Shown: positions 37,178 through 46,964 of the stretch, in pieces
How positions within the stretch are numbered: the first letter of the stretch is position 1
How the letters are laid out: the number at the start of each line of letters is the position of its first letter
Source of the DNA: Rhizobacter sp. SG703
Lineage (GTDB): Bacteria > Pseudomonadota > Gammaproteobacteria > Burkholderiales > Burkholderiaceae_C
Length of the DNA stretch: 64,000 nt
Direction: 5' to 3'
Assembly (NCBI RefSeq): GCF_012275445.1
Contig: NZ_JAAZQK010000008.1
Location: 248,001 to 312,000 of the forward strand
Notes under the pieces: model-generated
Told to the model about the DNA's origin: nothing
Databases searched by the model: none
What the model saw: the letters and a program-made list of their open reading frames with translations, nothing else
Made by a program: the position numbers and the translations under genes

Positions 37178-37501
37178 TCAGACACCCCAGGTGATCTCGG
37201 CGTCGGCCGATTGCGAGCGCTTCATCATCTCGACCAGCGGCCAGGCGCGCTGGCGCAGGTTCACGCCGTCGGCCGGCGGCAGCTTCTTGCCGGCGGCCGC
37301 GGCCTCCTGCTCGGCCGCCTTGCGCGCCGCCTCGTCCTGCGCGATGGCAGCTTCCAGCGCGCCGATCGCGCCTGGCATCTGCGCCGGCTCGATGATGCCG
37401 GTCGCGCCCGGCGTCTTGCCGATCAGGCGCAGCACCTGGTCACCGTTCGGGCCCATCATGATCACGTCGCCGGCCGCCTTCGATTTGAACTTGTAGATCA
37501 T
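37178..37501 (-). CDS. DUF1840 family protein
   Basis: The 107-residue protein starts MIYKFKSKAAGDVIMM and contains GDQVLRLIGKTPGATGII, an Ala/Glu-rich helix, and the C-terminal LRQRAWPLVEMMKRS. This family is typical of Burkholderiales and has no known function. Its start overlaps the cfa stop (ATGA), so the two are translationally coupled. Confidence 0.85.
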   Translation of the reverse strand: MIYKFKSKAAGDVIMMGPNGDQVLRLIGKTPGATGIIEPAQMPGAIGALEAAIAQDEAARKAAEQEAAAAGKKLPPADGVNLRQRAWPLVEMMKRSQSADAEITWGV

Positions 37502-38751
37502 CGGTACATGTACTCGCGGTTGAACGGGAACCCGGATTGTGCGCCGCGCATCGGGCCGCTGGCCGGATCGCCGTCCGGCCGCGCGGCCAGCATCTGGAAC
37601 AGCGAGATCCAGCCCTGCTCGAAGCACATCGCGCTGCCGGCGAGGTAGAGCCGGTAGGCGCGCACCACCGATTCGCCGGTCAGCTCGCGCGCCTTGTCGA
37701 GCTGCTTCTCGAGCGCGGCGCTCCAGGCCCACAGCGTGCGCGCGTAGTGCGGGCGCAGGTTCTCGGCATCGAGCGGCTCGAGCTGCGATTCGCTCATCAC
37801 CTTCAGCACGTGCGACATGTGCAGCAGCTCGCCGCCGGGGAAGATGTAGCGCTCGATGAAGTCGCCCATGCCGGCGCCGAGCTGGTCGTTGCGCGTGCTG
37901 CCGGCGGTGATGCCGTGGTTCATCAGCAGCCCGCCCGGCTTCAGCAGCCGGCGGATCTTGTCGAAGTAGGCCGGCAGCTGCACATGGCCGACGTGCTCGA
38001 ACATGCCGACCGACGCGATCTTGTCGAAGGGCTCGTCTTCGGGCAGCTCGCGGTAGTCACGCAGCTCCATCGTGACGCGCCCGCGCAGCCCGCAGCGCTC
38101 GATCAGCTGGGTCACGTGGGCATGCTGGTTCTTCGACAGCGTGATGCCGTGCGCCCGCACGCCGTAGTGCTGCGCGGCCCACATCAGCAGCCCGCCCCAG
38201 CCGGCGCCGATGTCGAGGAAGCGCTCGCCGTCGCGCAGCATCAGCTTGCGGCAGATGTGGTCGAGCTTGGCCTCCTGCGCCTTCGCGAGCGACAGGCTGC
38301 CCTCGCGGAAATACGCGCAGGAGTAGACCTTGCGCGGGTCCAGCCACAGCGCGTAGAAATCGTCCGAGACGTCGTAGTGGAACTGGACCTGCTGGGCGTC
38401 GGATTCGGTGCTGTGGCGCGCCCGCGATCGCGCGGCCCGCGTGATGGTGCGCCACCAGGCGAGCGGTGCGCCGCTGGCCTCCGACTTGGTCGGGTCGTCG
38501 TCGATCAGCTGGGCGGCGATGGCCATCAGGTCGCGCACCGTGCCGTCGAAATCGAGCCGGCCCTCGACATAGTCCTGCGCAACCCGGCCGACCTGGCCGC
38601 CGGCGATGTGCACCAGCGGCGACAGCTCGTTGAGCCGTATCGTCACCGTCGGCTGCGCATGGCCGAGCCGTTGTCCGCCGGGCAGCACCACCGCCATCGG
38701 CACACCCAGCGCTTCGACGCGCTGCTCCAGCGTTCGTTCAAGAGGGCTCAT
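37498..38751 (-). CDS. cfa: Cyclopropane-fatty-acyl-phospholipid synthase
   Basis: The 417-residue enzyme transfers a methylene group from S-adenosylmethionine to double bonds of membrane phospholipid acyl chains. It shows the lipid-binding N-terminal region, then HYDVSDDFYALWLD near residue 145 and the SAM motif FLDIGAGWGGLLMWA near 200. FEHVGHVQLPAYFDK follows near 275, with a C-terminal SAMCFEQGWISLFQ. The start at 38751 follows GGAGG; an open frame 25 codons longer lacks support. It is first in the cfa-DUF1840 unit. Confidence 0.93.
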   Translation of the reverse strand: MSPLERTLEQRVEALGVPMAVVLPGGQRLGHAQPTVTIRLNELSPLVHIAGGQVGRVAQDYVEGRLDFDGTVRDLMAIAAQLIDDDPTKSEASGAPLAWWRTITRAARSRARHSTESDAQQVQFHYDVSDDFYALWLDPRKVYSCAYFREGSLSLAKAQEAKLDHICRKLMLRDGERFLDIGAGWGGLLMWAAQHYGVRAHGITLSKNQHAHVTQLIERCGLRGRVTMELRDYRELPEDEPFDKIASVGMFEHVGHVQLPAYFDKIRRLLKPGGLLMNHGITAGSTRNDQLGAGMGDFIERYIFPGGELLHMSHVLKVMSESQLEPLDAENLRPHYARTLWAWSAALEKQLDKARELTGESVVRAYRLYLAGSAMCFEQGWISLFQMLAARPDGDPASGPMRGAQSGFPFNREYMYR

Positions 38752-38854
38752 CGGGATCCTCCGGGATCCCCAAAATGTAGGGAAAAAACAAACGCCTCGC
38801 AGCGTGCGGACTTTTCTGTCCGGCACAACATCCGTCGAAGCGTGTCAGTTCATG

Positions 38855-40927
38855 TCACGCGGGGTGGACCAGCCGCACGCTGCGGGGCACCGGCGAGCCG
38901 TGGCCGATGCGGCCTTCGAAGCTGCCGTGGTCGAGCGCCGGCGCGAACAGGAAGCCCTGGAATTCGTCGCAACCGGCGTCGTGCAGGAACTGCCGCTGCG
39001 CCTCCGTCTCGACGCCCTCGGCGATCACGCGCAGGTTCAGCGCCCGGCCGAGCTGGATGATCGCGTTGACGATCGCGACATCGCTGGTGTCGTCGGGCAG
39101 GTTCTTGATGAAGCTGCGGTCGATCTTCAGCCGCGCGATCGGGAAGCGCTTCAGGTAGCCCAGGCTCGAATAGCCGGTGCCGAAGTCGTCGATCGCCATC
39201 TGCACGCCGAGCTGCTCCAGCGCCTGCAGCCGCTGCAGGGCGCCGGCCGCGTCGTGGATCAGGATCGATTCGGTGAGCTCCAGCTCGAGCAGCCGGGCCG
39301 GCAGGCTCGCGCCCTTCAACGCGTCGGCCACGCGGTCGATGAAGTCGGGCTGCTGGAACTGCAGCGCCGAGACGTTGATCGACACCGGCATCTCCAGCCC
39401 GTTGGCGCGCCACGCGGCGGCCTGCCGCACTGCCTGCGCCAGCACCCAGTCGCCGATCGGGATGATGAAGCCGCTCTCCTCGGCCACCGGGATGAACTCG
39501 CCCGGCGAAACCTCGCCGAGCACCGGGTCGCGCCAGCGGATCAGCGCTTCGGCGCCGATCACCTGGCCGCTCTTCAGGTCGATCTGCGGCTGGTAGTGCA
39601 GGCGGAACTGGCCGCTCGCCAGCGCCTGGCGCATCGCATGGTCGATCTGCATCGGCGAGTTGTCGGAGCGCTCGCCGGCATCGCCGCGCGGCTGGTGGAA
39701 GCGGAAGCTCGCCCGTCCCGCCTCCTTCATGCGGTGCATCGCGGCGTCGGCGCGGCGCATCAGGTCGTCGGCGCTGTCGCCGTCGGCCGGGCACAGCGCG
39801 ATGCCGATGCTGCAGGTGACGGTGAAGCTGACGCTGTCGAGCGTGAACGGCCGCGCCATCGCGTCGATCACGCGACGCGCGGTGGCTTCGGCGGTCGCGG
39901 CATCGGCCTGGTGCACCAGCAGCACGAACTCGTCGCCGCCCAGCCGCGCAACCGTGTCGACGTTGCGCAGGCTGGCCTTGATGCGGTCGGTGACCTCCAG
40001 CAGCACGCGGTCGCCGAAGCCCAGCCCGAGCGTGTCGTTGATCTGCTTGAAGCGGTCGATGTTCAGCACCATCAGCGCGAACGGGTTGCCGCCGCGCTGC
40101 GCCATCGCGAGCGCGAACTCGATGCGGTCGGCCAGCAGCCGCCGGTTCGGCAGGCCGGTCAGCGCATCGGTGTGCGACAGCTCCTCGATGCGCGCACTGG
40201 CGGCGAGCTTCTCGGTGATGTCGCGGAACGAGAACACGCGGCCGATCGGGTGGCCGCGGGTGCACTGCGGCAGCGTCAGCCGCTCCAGCACGCGGCCGGA
40301 ATGCAGCGTGAAGACGTCGCTGGTCTGCAGCATCGTCGCTTCCTGGATGGCGGCCAGGCGGCGCTCGTAGTCGGCGCCGTCGACGACACTGCGGCGCATC
40401 CAGTCGCGCACCGCTTCGTCGTCGCGCCGGGCCAGCACGTCCTCGGGCAGCGCCCACAGCCCGGCGAAGCGGTGGTTGAAGCTGCGGATGTGGCCCGACA
40501 GGTCGGTCACCAGGATGCCGTCGGCGGTCGATTCGAGCGTCGCGCGCAGTTCGGCCAGGCGGGTTTCGAGTTCTTCCTCGGCGGCGCGCTGCGCGCTGCG
40601 ATCGCGGCAGGTCACCAGGAACAGGCCGTCGCCGATGCGGCTGACGCGGCGCGTCACCGGCAGCAGCCGGCCGCCGGCATCGCGCACCAGCGTGTCGGAG
40701 ACGATCTGGTCGACCAGCCCGGCCGACGCCTCGCTCCAGAACACCAGGTCTTCAGGTGTCGCGCACAGCTCGGTGGCGCCGCGTCCGCACAGCGACGCGG
40801 CGTCGACGCCGAACAGGGTGCCGGCCGCGGCATTCGCCGCGCGGATCCGCAGGCTGCCGGCATCGACCAGCCACACCGCCTCGAGCAGGCCATCGATCAG
40901 GTCCTGCATCGGGCCGGCGACCGTCAT
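38855..40927 (-). CDS. PAS-GGDEF-EAL cyclic di-GMP signalling protein
   Basis: The 690-residue protein has two PAS-like sensor modules (about residues 5-115 and 120-245). A GGDEF domain follows, with RLGGDEFVLL near residue 325, which is intact and potentially a cyclase. The EAL domain (GAEALIRW near 460, and DDFGTGYSSLGYLKRFP near 590) has the residues of an active phosphodiesterase. It should tune cyclic di-GMP in response to a ligand or redox state. The ATG overlaps the HD-GYP stop, so the two are translated as a pair. Confidence 0.92.
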   Translation of the reverse strand: MTVAGPMQDLIDGLLEAVWLVDAGSLRIRAANAAAGTLFGVDAASLCGRGATELCATPEDLVFWSEASAGLVDQIVSDTLVRDAGGRLLPVTRRVSRIGDGLFLVTCRDRSAQRAAEEELETRLAELRATLESTADGILVTDLSGHIRSFNHRFAGLWALPEDVLARRDDEAVRDWMRRSVVDGADYERRLAAIQEATMLQTSDVFTLHSGRVLERLTLPQCTRGHPIGRVFSFRDITEKLAASARIEELSHTDALTGLPNRRLLADRIEFALAMAQRGGNPFALMVLNIDRFKQINDTLGLGFGDRVLLEVTDRIKASLRNVDTVARLGGDEFVLLVHQADAATAEATARRVIDAMARPFTLDSVSFTVTCSIGIALCPADGDSADDLMRRADAAMHRMKEAGRASFRFHQPRGDAGERSDNSPMQIDHAMRQALASGQFRLHYQPQIDLKSGQVIGAEALIRWRDPVLGEVSPGEFIPVAEESGFIIPIGDWVLAQAVRQAAAWRANGLEMPVSINVSALQFQQPDFIDRVADALKGASLPARLLELELTESILIHDAAGALQRLQALEQLGVQMAIDDFGTGYSSLGYLKRFPIARLKIDRSFIKNLPDDTSDVAIVNAIIQLGRALNLRVIAEGVETEAQRQFLHDAGCDEFQGFLFAPALDHGSFEGRIGHGSPVPRSVRLVHPA

Positions 40928-42225
40928 GCAACGGCCTCGGCGTCCGCGGTGTCCGGCACCTGCTCCGGTTCGAAGAAATAGGCCACGCGGGCACGCGGCG
41001 ACAGGTAGATCAGCGAGGCCGTCGGCAGCTGCTGCGGCTTCAGGCTGCGGCGGATGCCCAGGCGCGGGGTCTGCTCCAGGTCGAGCATCAGCGCTTCGTC
41101 GCGCGGCACCTTCGGGTCGTGCACCAGCACGCGCGGCTTCAGCGGCCGGGTCGAGTTGACCGACACCACCATCGCATAGCGGTCGTCGGTCAGCTGCACC
41201 GTCGAGCCGGGCGGGTAGACGCCCATCATGCGGATGAAGGCGCCGAGGATCGCGGTGTCGAACTTGGCCTTGCTCTGCGCGAACAGCGTCGACAGCGCCT
41301 CGTGCGGTGTCAGTGCGCGCGACGGCACGTGCGGGTTGCACAGGTTGTCGTAGCGGTTCACCAGCGAGACGATGCGGGCCGCCGTCGTCATGCGGTCGCT
41401 GTTGAGCTTGAGCGGAAAGCCGCTGCCGTCGGCATGCTCGTGGTGCTGCGCGATCACCAGCGTCGCGCCCGGTTGCAGGTCCATCTTGCGGGCCAGCGTC
41501 ACGCCGTGCGTCACGTGCTCCTGGTAAAACTGCGTCTCGGCGCTGGTGAAATGTTCTTCGCGGTGGCGAACGCGGTCCGGGATCTCGATCTTGCCGACGT
41601 CGTGCAGCAGCGCGCCGACACCCAGGTCCATCATCTCGGCCTGAGACAGGCCGAAGGTCTTGCCCATCAGCAGCGAGATCACCGCGACGTTGACCGAATG
41701 CATCGACGCCTTGTCGCCGATGCCGTCGCTCAGCAGGCGGATGCACAGGTCCTGTGCCGCCAGCATCTTGTCGACGAAGGCCCGGCTCAGCGCCTCGGTG
41801 TTCTCGCGCGCCTGCTGCGGCTTCGACGTCACCAGGTCGAGCGACTGCTTGCAGGCCTTGGTGGCTTCGGCGAACTGGCGCTCGCAGACCGCGAGCGAGG
41901 CGCGCTCGGCCGCCAGCGCTTCGCGCAGGCGGCGGCGTTCGCCGGCTTCAGGCGATTCGGCGGGAGCGGTCGGTGCAGCAGGCGGGACCGGCGCGGCGGC
42001 CGCATCGGCGGCGGCCGCGGGCATCGGCGGCGGGTCGCTCTTGTCCGGGCTCCAGCGCACACGCGGCAGCCCGAGGCTGCGGATCGTCGCGATCTGGTCG
42101 GCTGTCGTCAGCTTGAAGCTGCTGAGCGGAAAGGGGTGTGCCATCCAACCGACGTCGAGATGGACGAACATCCCGATGCGCAGTTCCTGGACCTCGATGA
42201 CCAAAGGGGAGATGGCTTCTTTCAT
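40924..42225 (-). CDS. HD-GYP domain phosphodiesterase
   Basis: The 433-residue protein has an N-terminal DUF3391-like region (IEVQELRIGMFVHLD), an Ala/Pro-rich linker near residues 70-110, and an HD-GYP domain. The domain carries LLHDVGKIEIP near residue 215 and HHEHADGSGFP near 275, in which the usual Tyr of GYP is Phe. It probably hydrolyses cyclic di-GMP. The start at 42225 was chosen because the DUF3391 region begins there. It is cotranscribed with the GGDEF-EAL protein downstream. Confidence 0.9.
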   Translation of the reverse strand: MKEAISPLVIEVQELRIGMFVHLDVGWMAHPFPLSSFKLTTADQIATIRSLGLPRVRWSPDKSDPPPMPAAAADAAAAPVPPAAPTAPAESPEAGERRRLREALAAERASLAVCERQFAEATKACKQSLDLVTSKPQQARENTEALSRAFVDKMLAAQDLCIRLLSDGIGDKASMHSVNVAVISLLMGKTFGLSQAEMMDLGVGALLHDVGKIEIPDRVRHREEHFTSAETQFYQEHVTHGVTLARKMDLQPGATLVIAQHHEHADGSGFPLKLNSDRMTTAARIVSLVNRYDNLCNPHVPSRALTPHEALSTLFAQSKAKFDTAILGAFIRMMGVYPPGSTVQLTDDRYAMVVSVNSTRPLKPRVLVHDPKVPRDEALMLDLEQTPRLGIRRSLKPQQLPTASLIYLSPRARVAYFFEPEQVPDTADAEAVA

Positions 42226-42393
42226 GCGGATGGCGGGCAGCCTCGGACAAGGGTTGCGCGCCGGGTGGCGGGCTTGCGAGGTTTTTCGGCGGCCGGGTGC
42301 CTTGACTTGAAGTTCATTATCCCGAGGGACACATGTCCTCACACCTGCTAACTCTGACAGGAAATGGGGGCCGCGGATCGTCTTCCGTGACTT

Positions 42394-42834
42394 TTACCGC
42401 TCTATTCGCGTCGACAGCACGATGGCGGAGGTGGTTCGCTCGACCCCTTCGAGCGCGCCGATGCGGTCGATCAACGCGTCGAGTTCGCCGATCGACTGCG
42501 CCGCGACGATCGCGATCAGGTCGAACGGCCCGCTGACCGAATGCAGCACCCGCACCTCGGCGATCTTGCGCAGCGCCGCCTCGATCGCGGCGCTCTGCCG
42601 CGGCGCCACGGTGATCAGCACGTGGGCGCGCACCAGCGCGGCTTCGAGTTCGTCGGGCACGACGATCGTGTAGCCGGCGACGACCCGCTGTCGCTCCAGC
42701 CGCTCCAGCCGGCTTTGCACCGTGGTGCGCGACAGCGCGAGGCGCCGCGCCAGCTCGGCGGTGGAGGCGCGGGCGTTCTCGCGCAGCAGCGCGAGCAGCG
42801 CATGGTCGGTCTTGTCGAGGATGTGTTTGGGCAT
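42394..42834 (-). CDS. Lrp/AsnC family transcriptional regulator
   Basis: The 146-residue protein has an N-terminal HTH (LDKTDHALLALLRENARASTAELARRLALSRTTVQSRLERLE) and a C-terminal ligand-binding ACT-like RAM domain (VRVLHSVSGPFDLIAIV). It diverges from the saccharopine-dehydrogenase-like gene, so it probably controls that gene in response to lysine or a related amino acid. The candidate site TTGAAATTCAA lies between them. Confidence 0.9.
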   Translation of the reverse strand: MPKHILDKTDHALLALLRENARASTAELARRLALSRTTVQSRLERLERQRVVAGYTIVVPDELEAALVRAHVLITVAPRQSAAIEAALRKIAEVRVLHSVSGPFDLIAIVAAQSIGELDALIDRIGALEGVERTTSAIVLSTRIER

Positions 42835-42881
42835 TTCGTCGGCAGTTGTCGGCGATATGCCGGAATGTGCACTGCGTTTCG

Positions 42882-42892
42882 TTGAAATTCAA
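42882..42892. promoter_or_regulatory. Perfect 11-base palindrome in the Lrp/dehydrogenase divergent region
   Basis: TTGAAATTCAA is a perfect dyad between the Lrp-type regulator and the saccharopine-dehydrogenase-like gene. Size, AT-rich centre and position fit an Lrp/AsnC binding site, but no other evidence exists. Confidence 0.45.
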
Positions 42893-42954
42893 GCTGCCTT
42901 TTGATCTCAGTCTCTCGACAATCGCCGTCACTCTCCACAGCACGCGAGGCGGCA

Positions 42955-44088
42955 ATGAAAGACATCCTGGTGATCGGCGGCGGCAAGATCGGCTCCGTCG
43001 TGGGGGCCTTGCTGGCCTCGCCTTCTCTTGACAAGTCCGGCGGCGGCGAGCGCTACACGGTGACGGTGGCGGACCGGTCGGCGCCGCAGCTGGCGGACAT
43101 CGCCACCGAGATGGCCAACATGCCCGGCCTGTCGACGCTGGTGCTCGACGTCAACGATGCCGAGCAATTGCGCCGAGCGCTGCGCGGCCGCTTCGCGGTG
43201 CTGAGCGCAGCGCCCTACCACCTGACGGCCAAGGTGGCGCAGGCCGCGCGCGATATCGGCGTGCACTACCTCGACCTCACCGAGGACGTGGCCAGCACCC
43301 GGCGCATCCGCGAGCTGGCGGTCGGCGCCGGCACCGCCTTCATCCCGCAGTGCGGGCTGGCACCGGGCTTCATCTCGATCGTCGCGGCCGACCTGGCGCG
43401 CGGCTTCGACTCCCTCGACAGCGTGCGCATGCGCGTCGGCGCGCTGCCGGCCTACCCGAGCAACGCGCTGAACTACAACCTGACCTGGAGCACCGAGGGC
43501 GTCATCAACGAATACTGCGAGCCCTGCGAGGCGATCGTCGACGGCGTGCAGCGCGAGGTGCCGGCCCTCGAGGAACGCGAGGAGTTCTCGCTCGACGGCG
43601 TGCTGTACGAGGCCTTCAACACCTCCGGCGGCCTCGGCACGCTGTGCGAGACGCTGGCCGGCAAGGTGCGCACGCTGAACTACCGCACCATCCGCTACCC
43701 GGGCCACGCCGCGATCATGAAGGCGCTGCTGCACGACCTGCGGCTGAAGGACCGGCGCGACGTGCTGAAGGACATCCTGGAGCAGGCGGTGCCGACGACG
43801 ATGCAGGACGTGGTGATCGTGTTCGTCACCGTCTCCGGCATGAAGGATGGCCGGCTGGTGCAGAACACCTACGCGCGCAAGACCTATGCGCATGTGCTGG
43901 CCGGGCGGATGCGCAGCGCGATCCAGATCACCACCGCCAGCAGCCTGTGCGCGATCCTCGACATGCTGGCGAGCGGCCAGCTGCCGCAGCAGGGCTTCGT
44001 GCGCCAGGAAGACGTGAAGCTGGCCGATTTCCTGGCCAATCGCTTCGGCCGCGTCTACGCGATGGACGAGATGGCCAAGGCAGCCTGA
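42955..44088 (+). CDS. Saccharopine dehydrogenase-like NAD(P)-binding protein
   Basis: The 377-residue protein has a Rossmann fold at its start (ILVIGGGKIGSVVGALLA) and then LDVNDAEQLRRALRGRFAVLSAAPYHLTAKVAQAA, AFIPQCGLAPGFISI near residue 135 and SNALNYNLTW. Relatives are saccharopine reductase/dehydrogenase (LYS9 type), used in lysine breakdown through saccharopine, or carboxynorspermidine dehydrogenase. The divergent Lrp-type gene supports an amino-acid role. No lysine-ketoglutarate reductase gene is visible in the window. Confidence 0.82.
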   Translation: MKDILVIGGGKIGSVVGALLASPSLDKSGGGERYTVTVADRSAPQLADIATEMANMPGLSTLVLDVNDAEQLRRALRGRFAVLSAAPYHLTAKVAQAARDIGVHYLDLTEDVASTRRIRELAVGAGTAFIPQCGLAPGFISIVAADLARGFDSLDSVRMRVGALPAYPSNALNYNLTWSTEGVINEYCEPCEAIVDGVQREVPALEEREEFSLDGVLYEAFNTSGGLGTLCETLAGKVRTLNYRTIRYPGHAAIMKALLHDLRLKDRRDVLKDILEQAVPTTMQDVVIVFVTVSGMKDGRLVQNTYARKTYAHVLAGRMRSAIQITTASSLCAILDMLASGQLPQQGFVRQEDVKLADFLANRFGRVYAMDEMAKAA

Positions 44089-44099
44089 TCGCCCGCCCC

Positions 44100-44155
44100 G
44101 AGGCGCTGCGCGCCTCCCCCTCGAGGGGGCGCCGCCAGAGGTCCGGCAAAGCCGG
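44100..44155. repeat. Run of GC-rich palindromes after the saccharopine dehydrogenase-like gene
   Basis: GAGGCGC at 44100-44106 pairs with GCGCCTC at 44110-44116, and CCCCC at 44116-44120 with GGGGG at 44125-44129 around TCGA. A CCGGC/GCCGG hairpin follows near 44144-44155. This could end the upstream transcript and looks like a dispersed GC-rich intergenic element, but no second full copy was found here. Confidence 0.5.
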
Positions 44156-44188
44156 CCCCCACGGCCGCCGCTTGAAGGTGCCCGGGCG

Positions 44189-44217
44189 TTGCCGGGCTTT
44201 GGGCTGAGCTTTACAAT
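44189..44217 (+). promoter_or_regulatory. Candidate sigma-70 promoter of pcaIJF
   Basis: TTGCCG at 44189-44194 and TACAAT at 44212-44217 are spaced by exactly 17 bases. They place a start near 44224, just upstream of the dyad at 44237-44259 and 60 bases before pcaI. It is the best promoter match in this intergenic region. Confidence 0.6.
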
Positions 44218-44236
44218 GTTCCAATAAAGAACCACC

Positions 44237-44259
44237 GTTCGTTAAAAGAACTTTTAACG
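44237..44259. promoter_or_regulatory. Candidate operator of pcaIJF
   Basis: CGTTAAAAG at 44240-44248 and CTTTTAACG at 44251-44259 form a perfect 9-base inverted repeat with a 2-base spacer. Overlapping it, the 15 bases at 44237-44251 read GTTCGTTAAAAGAAC, close in form to the 15-base sites of IclR-type regulators of pca genes. It lies just downstream of the predicted promoter, where a repressor would act. No regulator gene adjoins. Confidence 0.6.
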
Positions 44260-44283
44260 TCGTTGGCCTTCATGAGGAACGCA

Positions 44284-44985
44284 ATGATCAACAAGCTCTG
44301 CGATTCGGTGCAGGACGCGCTGGCCGGCGTGGCCGACGGCGCGACGGTGATGATCGGCGGCTTCGGCGGCGCCGGTCAGCCGGGCGAGTTGATCGACGCG
44401 CTGATCGCGCAGGGCGCGCGCGACCTGACCATCGTCAACAACAACGCCGGCAACGGCGAGACGGGGCTGGCGGCGCTGCTCGCGACCGGGCGGGTGCGCA
44501 AGATCATCTGCAGCTTTCCGCGCCAGGCCGATTCGCAGGTGTTCGACGGCCTGTACCGCAGCGGCCGCATCGAGCTCGAGCTGGTGCCGCAGGGCAACCT
44601 GGCCGAGCGCATCCGCGCGGCCGGTGCCGGCATCGGCGGCTTCTTCACGCCGACCGGCTATGGCACCGAGCTTGCTCGCGGCAAGGAAACGCGCGAGATC
44701 GACGGCCGCATGCACGTGCTCGAATCGCCGATCCATGCCGACGTGGCGCTGATCAAGGCCGAGCGCGGCGACCGCTGGGGCAATCTGGTCTACCGCAAGA
44801 CCGCGCGCAACTTCGGGCCGATCATGGCGATGGCGGCGAAGCTCAGCATCGCGTCGGTGCACGAGGTGGTGGCGCTCGGCGAGCTCGACCCGGAGCACAT
44901 CGTGACGCCGGGGATCTTCGTGCAGCGGGTCGTGCAGGTGCCGCGCAGCAGCACCGGTCCGGCCGGCTTCAAGCAGGCGGCGTGA
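44284..44985 (+). CDS. pcaI: 3-oxoadipate CoA-transferase subunit A
   Basis: The 233-residue subunit begins with the CoA-transferase A-chain segment MINKLCDSVQDALAGVADGATVMIGGFGGAGQPGELIDAL and shows GAGIGGFFTPTGYGTELARGKE near residue 120. With PcaJ it moves CoA from succinyl-CoA to 3-oxoadipate in aromatic ring breakdown. Acetoacetate (ScoA-type) transferases are similar; the following thiolase favours 3-oxoadipate. The ATG at 44284 has GAGGAA upstream. Confidence 0.88.
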   Translation: MINKLCDSVQDALAGVADGATVMIGGFGGAGQPGELIDALIAQGARDLTIVNNNAGNGETGLAALLATGRVRKIICSFPRQADSQVFDGLYRSGRIELELVPQGNLAERIRAAGAGIGGFFTPTGYGTELARGKETREIDGRMHVLESPIHADVALIKAERGDRWGNLVYRKTARNFGPIMAMAAKLSIASVHEVVALGELDPEHIVTPGIFVQRVVQVPRSSTGPAGFKQAA

Positions 44986-45002
44986 CAGGCAAAGTGACGG
45001 CG

Positions 45003-45638
45003 ATGCAAAAGCTGAATCGAGACCAGATGGCCGCCCGCGTCGCGCGCGACATCCCCGAGGGTGCGTACGTGAACCTCGGCATCGGCCTGCCGACGCTGGT
45101 GGCCAACCACCTGCCGCGCGAGCGCGAGGTCTTCCTGCACAGTGAGAACGGCCTGCTCGGCATGGGCCCGGCGCCGGCCGCCGGCGACGAAGATTTCGAC
45201 CTGATCAATGCCGGCAAGCAGCCGGTGACGCTGCTGGCCGGCGGCGCGTTCTTCCACCATGCCGACAGCTTCGCGATGATGCGCGGCGGCCACCTCGACA
45301 TCTGCGTGCTCGGTGCGTTCCAGGTGTCGGTGCGCGGCGACCTGGCCAACTGGCACACCGGCGCGCCCGATGCGATCCCCGCGGTCGGCGGCGCGATGGA
45401 CCTGGCGATCGGCGCGAAGCGCACCTTCGTGATGATGGAGCACCTCACCAAGGCCGGCGAGAGCAAGATCGTCGCCGACTGCAGCTACCCGCTGACCGGC
45501 GTGGCCTGCGTCAGCCGCATCTACACCGACCTGGCCGTCATCGACGTGACAGCCGCCGGGCTGAAGGTGGTGGAGACTTTCCACGGCCTGCCCTTCGATG
45601 AACTGCAGCGGTTGAGCGGCGTGCCGCTGATCGCCTGA
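45003..45638 (+). CDS. pcaJ: 3-oxoadipate CoA-transferase subunit B
   Basis: The 211-residue subunit shows AYVNLGIGLPTLVANHL near residue 20 and the catalytic Glu in SENGLLGMGPAP near 46, followed by GGAFFHHADSFAMMRGGHLDICVLGAFQVS. It forms the active heteromer with PcaI. The start at 45003 (MQKLNRDQMAARVA) matches the family N-terminus. A GTG at 44982 overlapping the pcaI stop is the alternative. Confidence 0.88.
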   Translation: MQKLNRDQMAARVARDIPEGAYVNLGIGLPTLVANHLPREREVFLHSENGLLGMGPAPAAGDEDFDLINAGKQPVTLLAGGAFFHHADSFAMMRGGHLDICVLGAFQVSVRGDLANWHTGAPDAIPAVGGAMDLAIGAKRTFVMMEHLTKAGESKIVADCSYPLTGVACVSRIYTDLAVIDVTAAGLKVVETFHGLPFDELQRLSGVPLIA

Positions 45639-45679
45639 AAGACTCGCAATGCGCCCTGAATCGTTTGACGCGGAGACGG

Positions 45680-45758
45680 CCGAGCGCCGGGCCGCTCCCA
45701 AGCCGGCCGGCATCCCCTCGGGGGATCGGCCGATGTACTCATCAGGCGAGGGGCTGTC
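45680..45758 (+). repeat. Intergenic repeat, copy B, supplying the pcaF ribosome-binding site
   Basis: This 79-base copy begins CCGAGCGCCGGGCCGC and contains the hairpin ATCCCC/GGGGAT near 45712-45727. It ends GCGAGGGGCTGTC directly before the pcaF ATG at 45759. GAGGGG five bases before the ATG is the only Shine-Dalgarno-like sequence for pcaF. The same end precedes rhaQ in copy C at 51649-51727. Confidence 0.85.
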
Positions 45759-46961
<1,203 letters not shown>

Positions 46962-46964
46962 TGT

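Noticed and set aside
45639-45758. Small protein gene between pcaJ and pcaF
   Set aside because: The in-frame codons in this gap are part of intergenic repeat copy B, and similar translations appear at the other copies only because the DNA is repeated.
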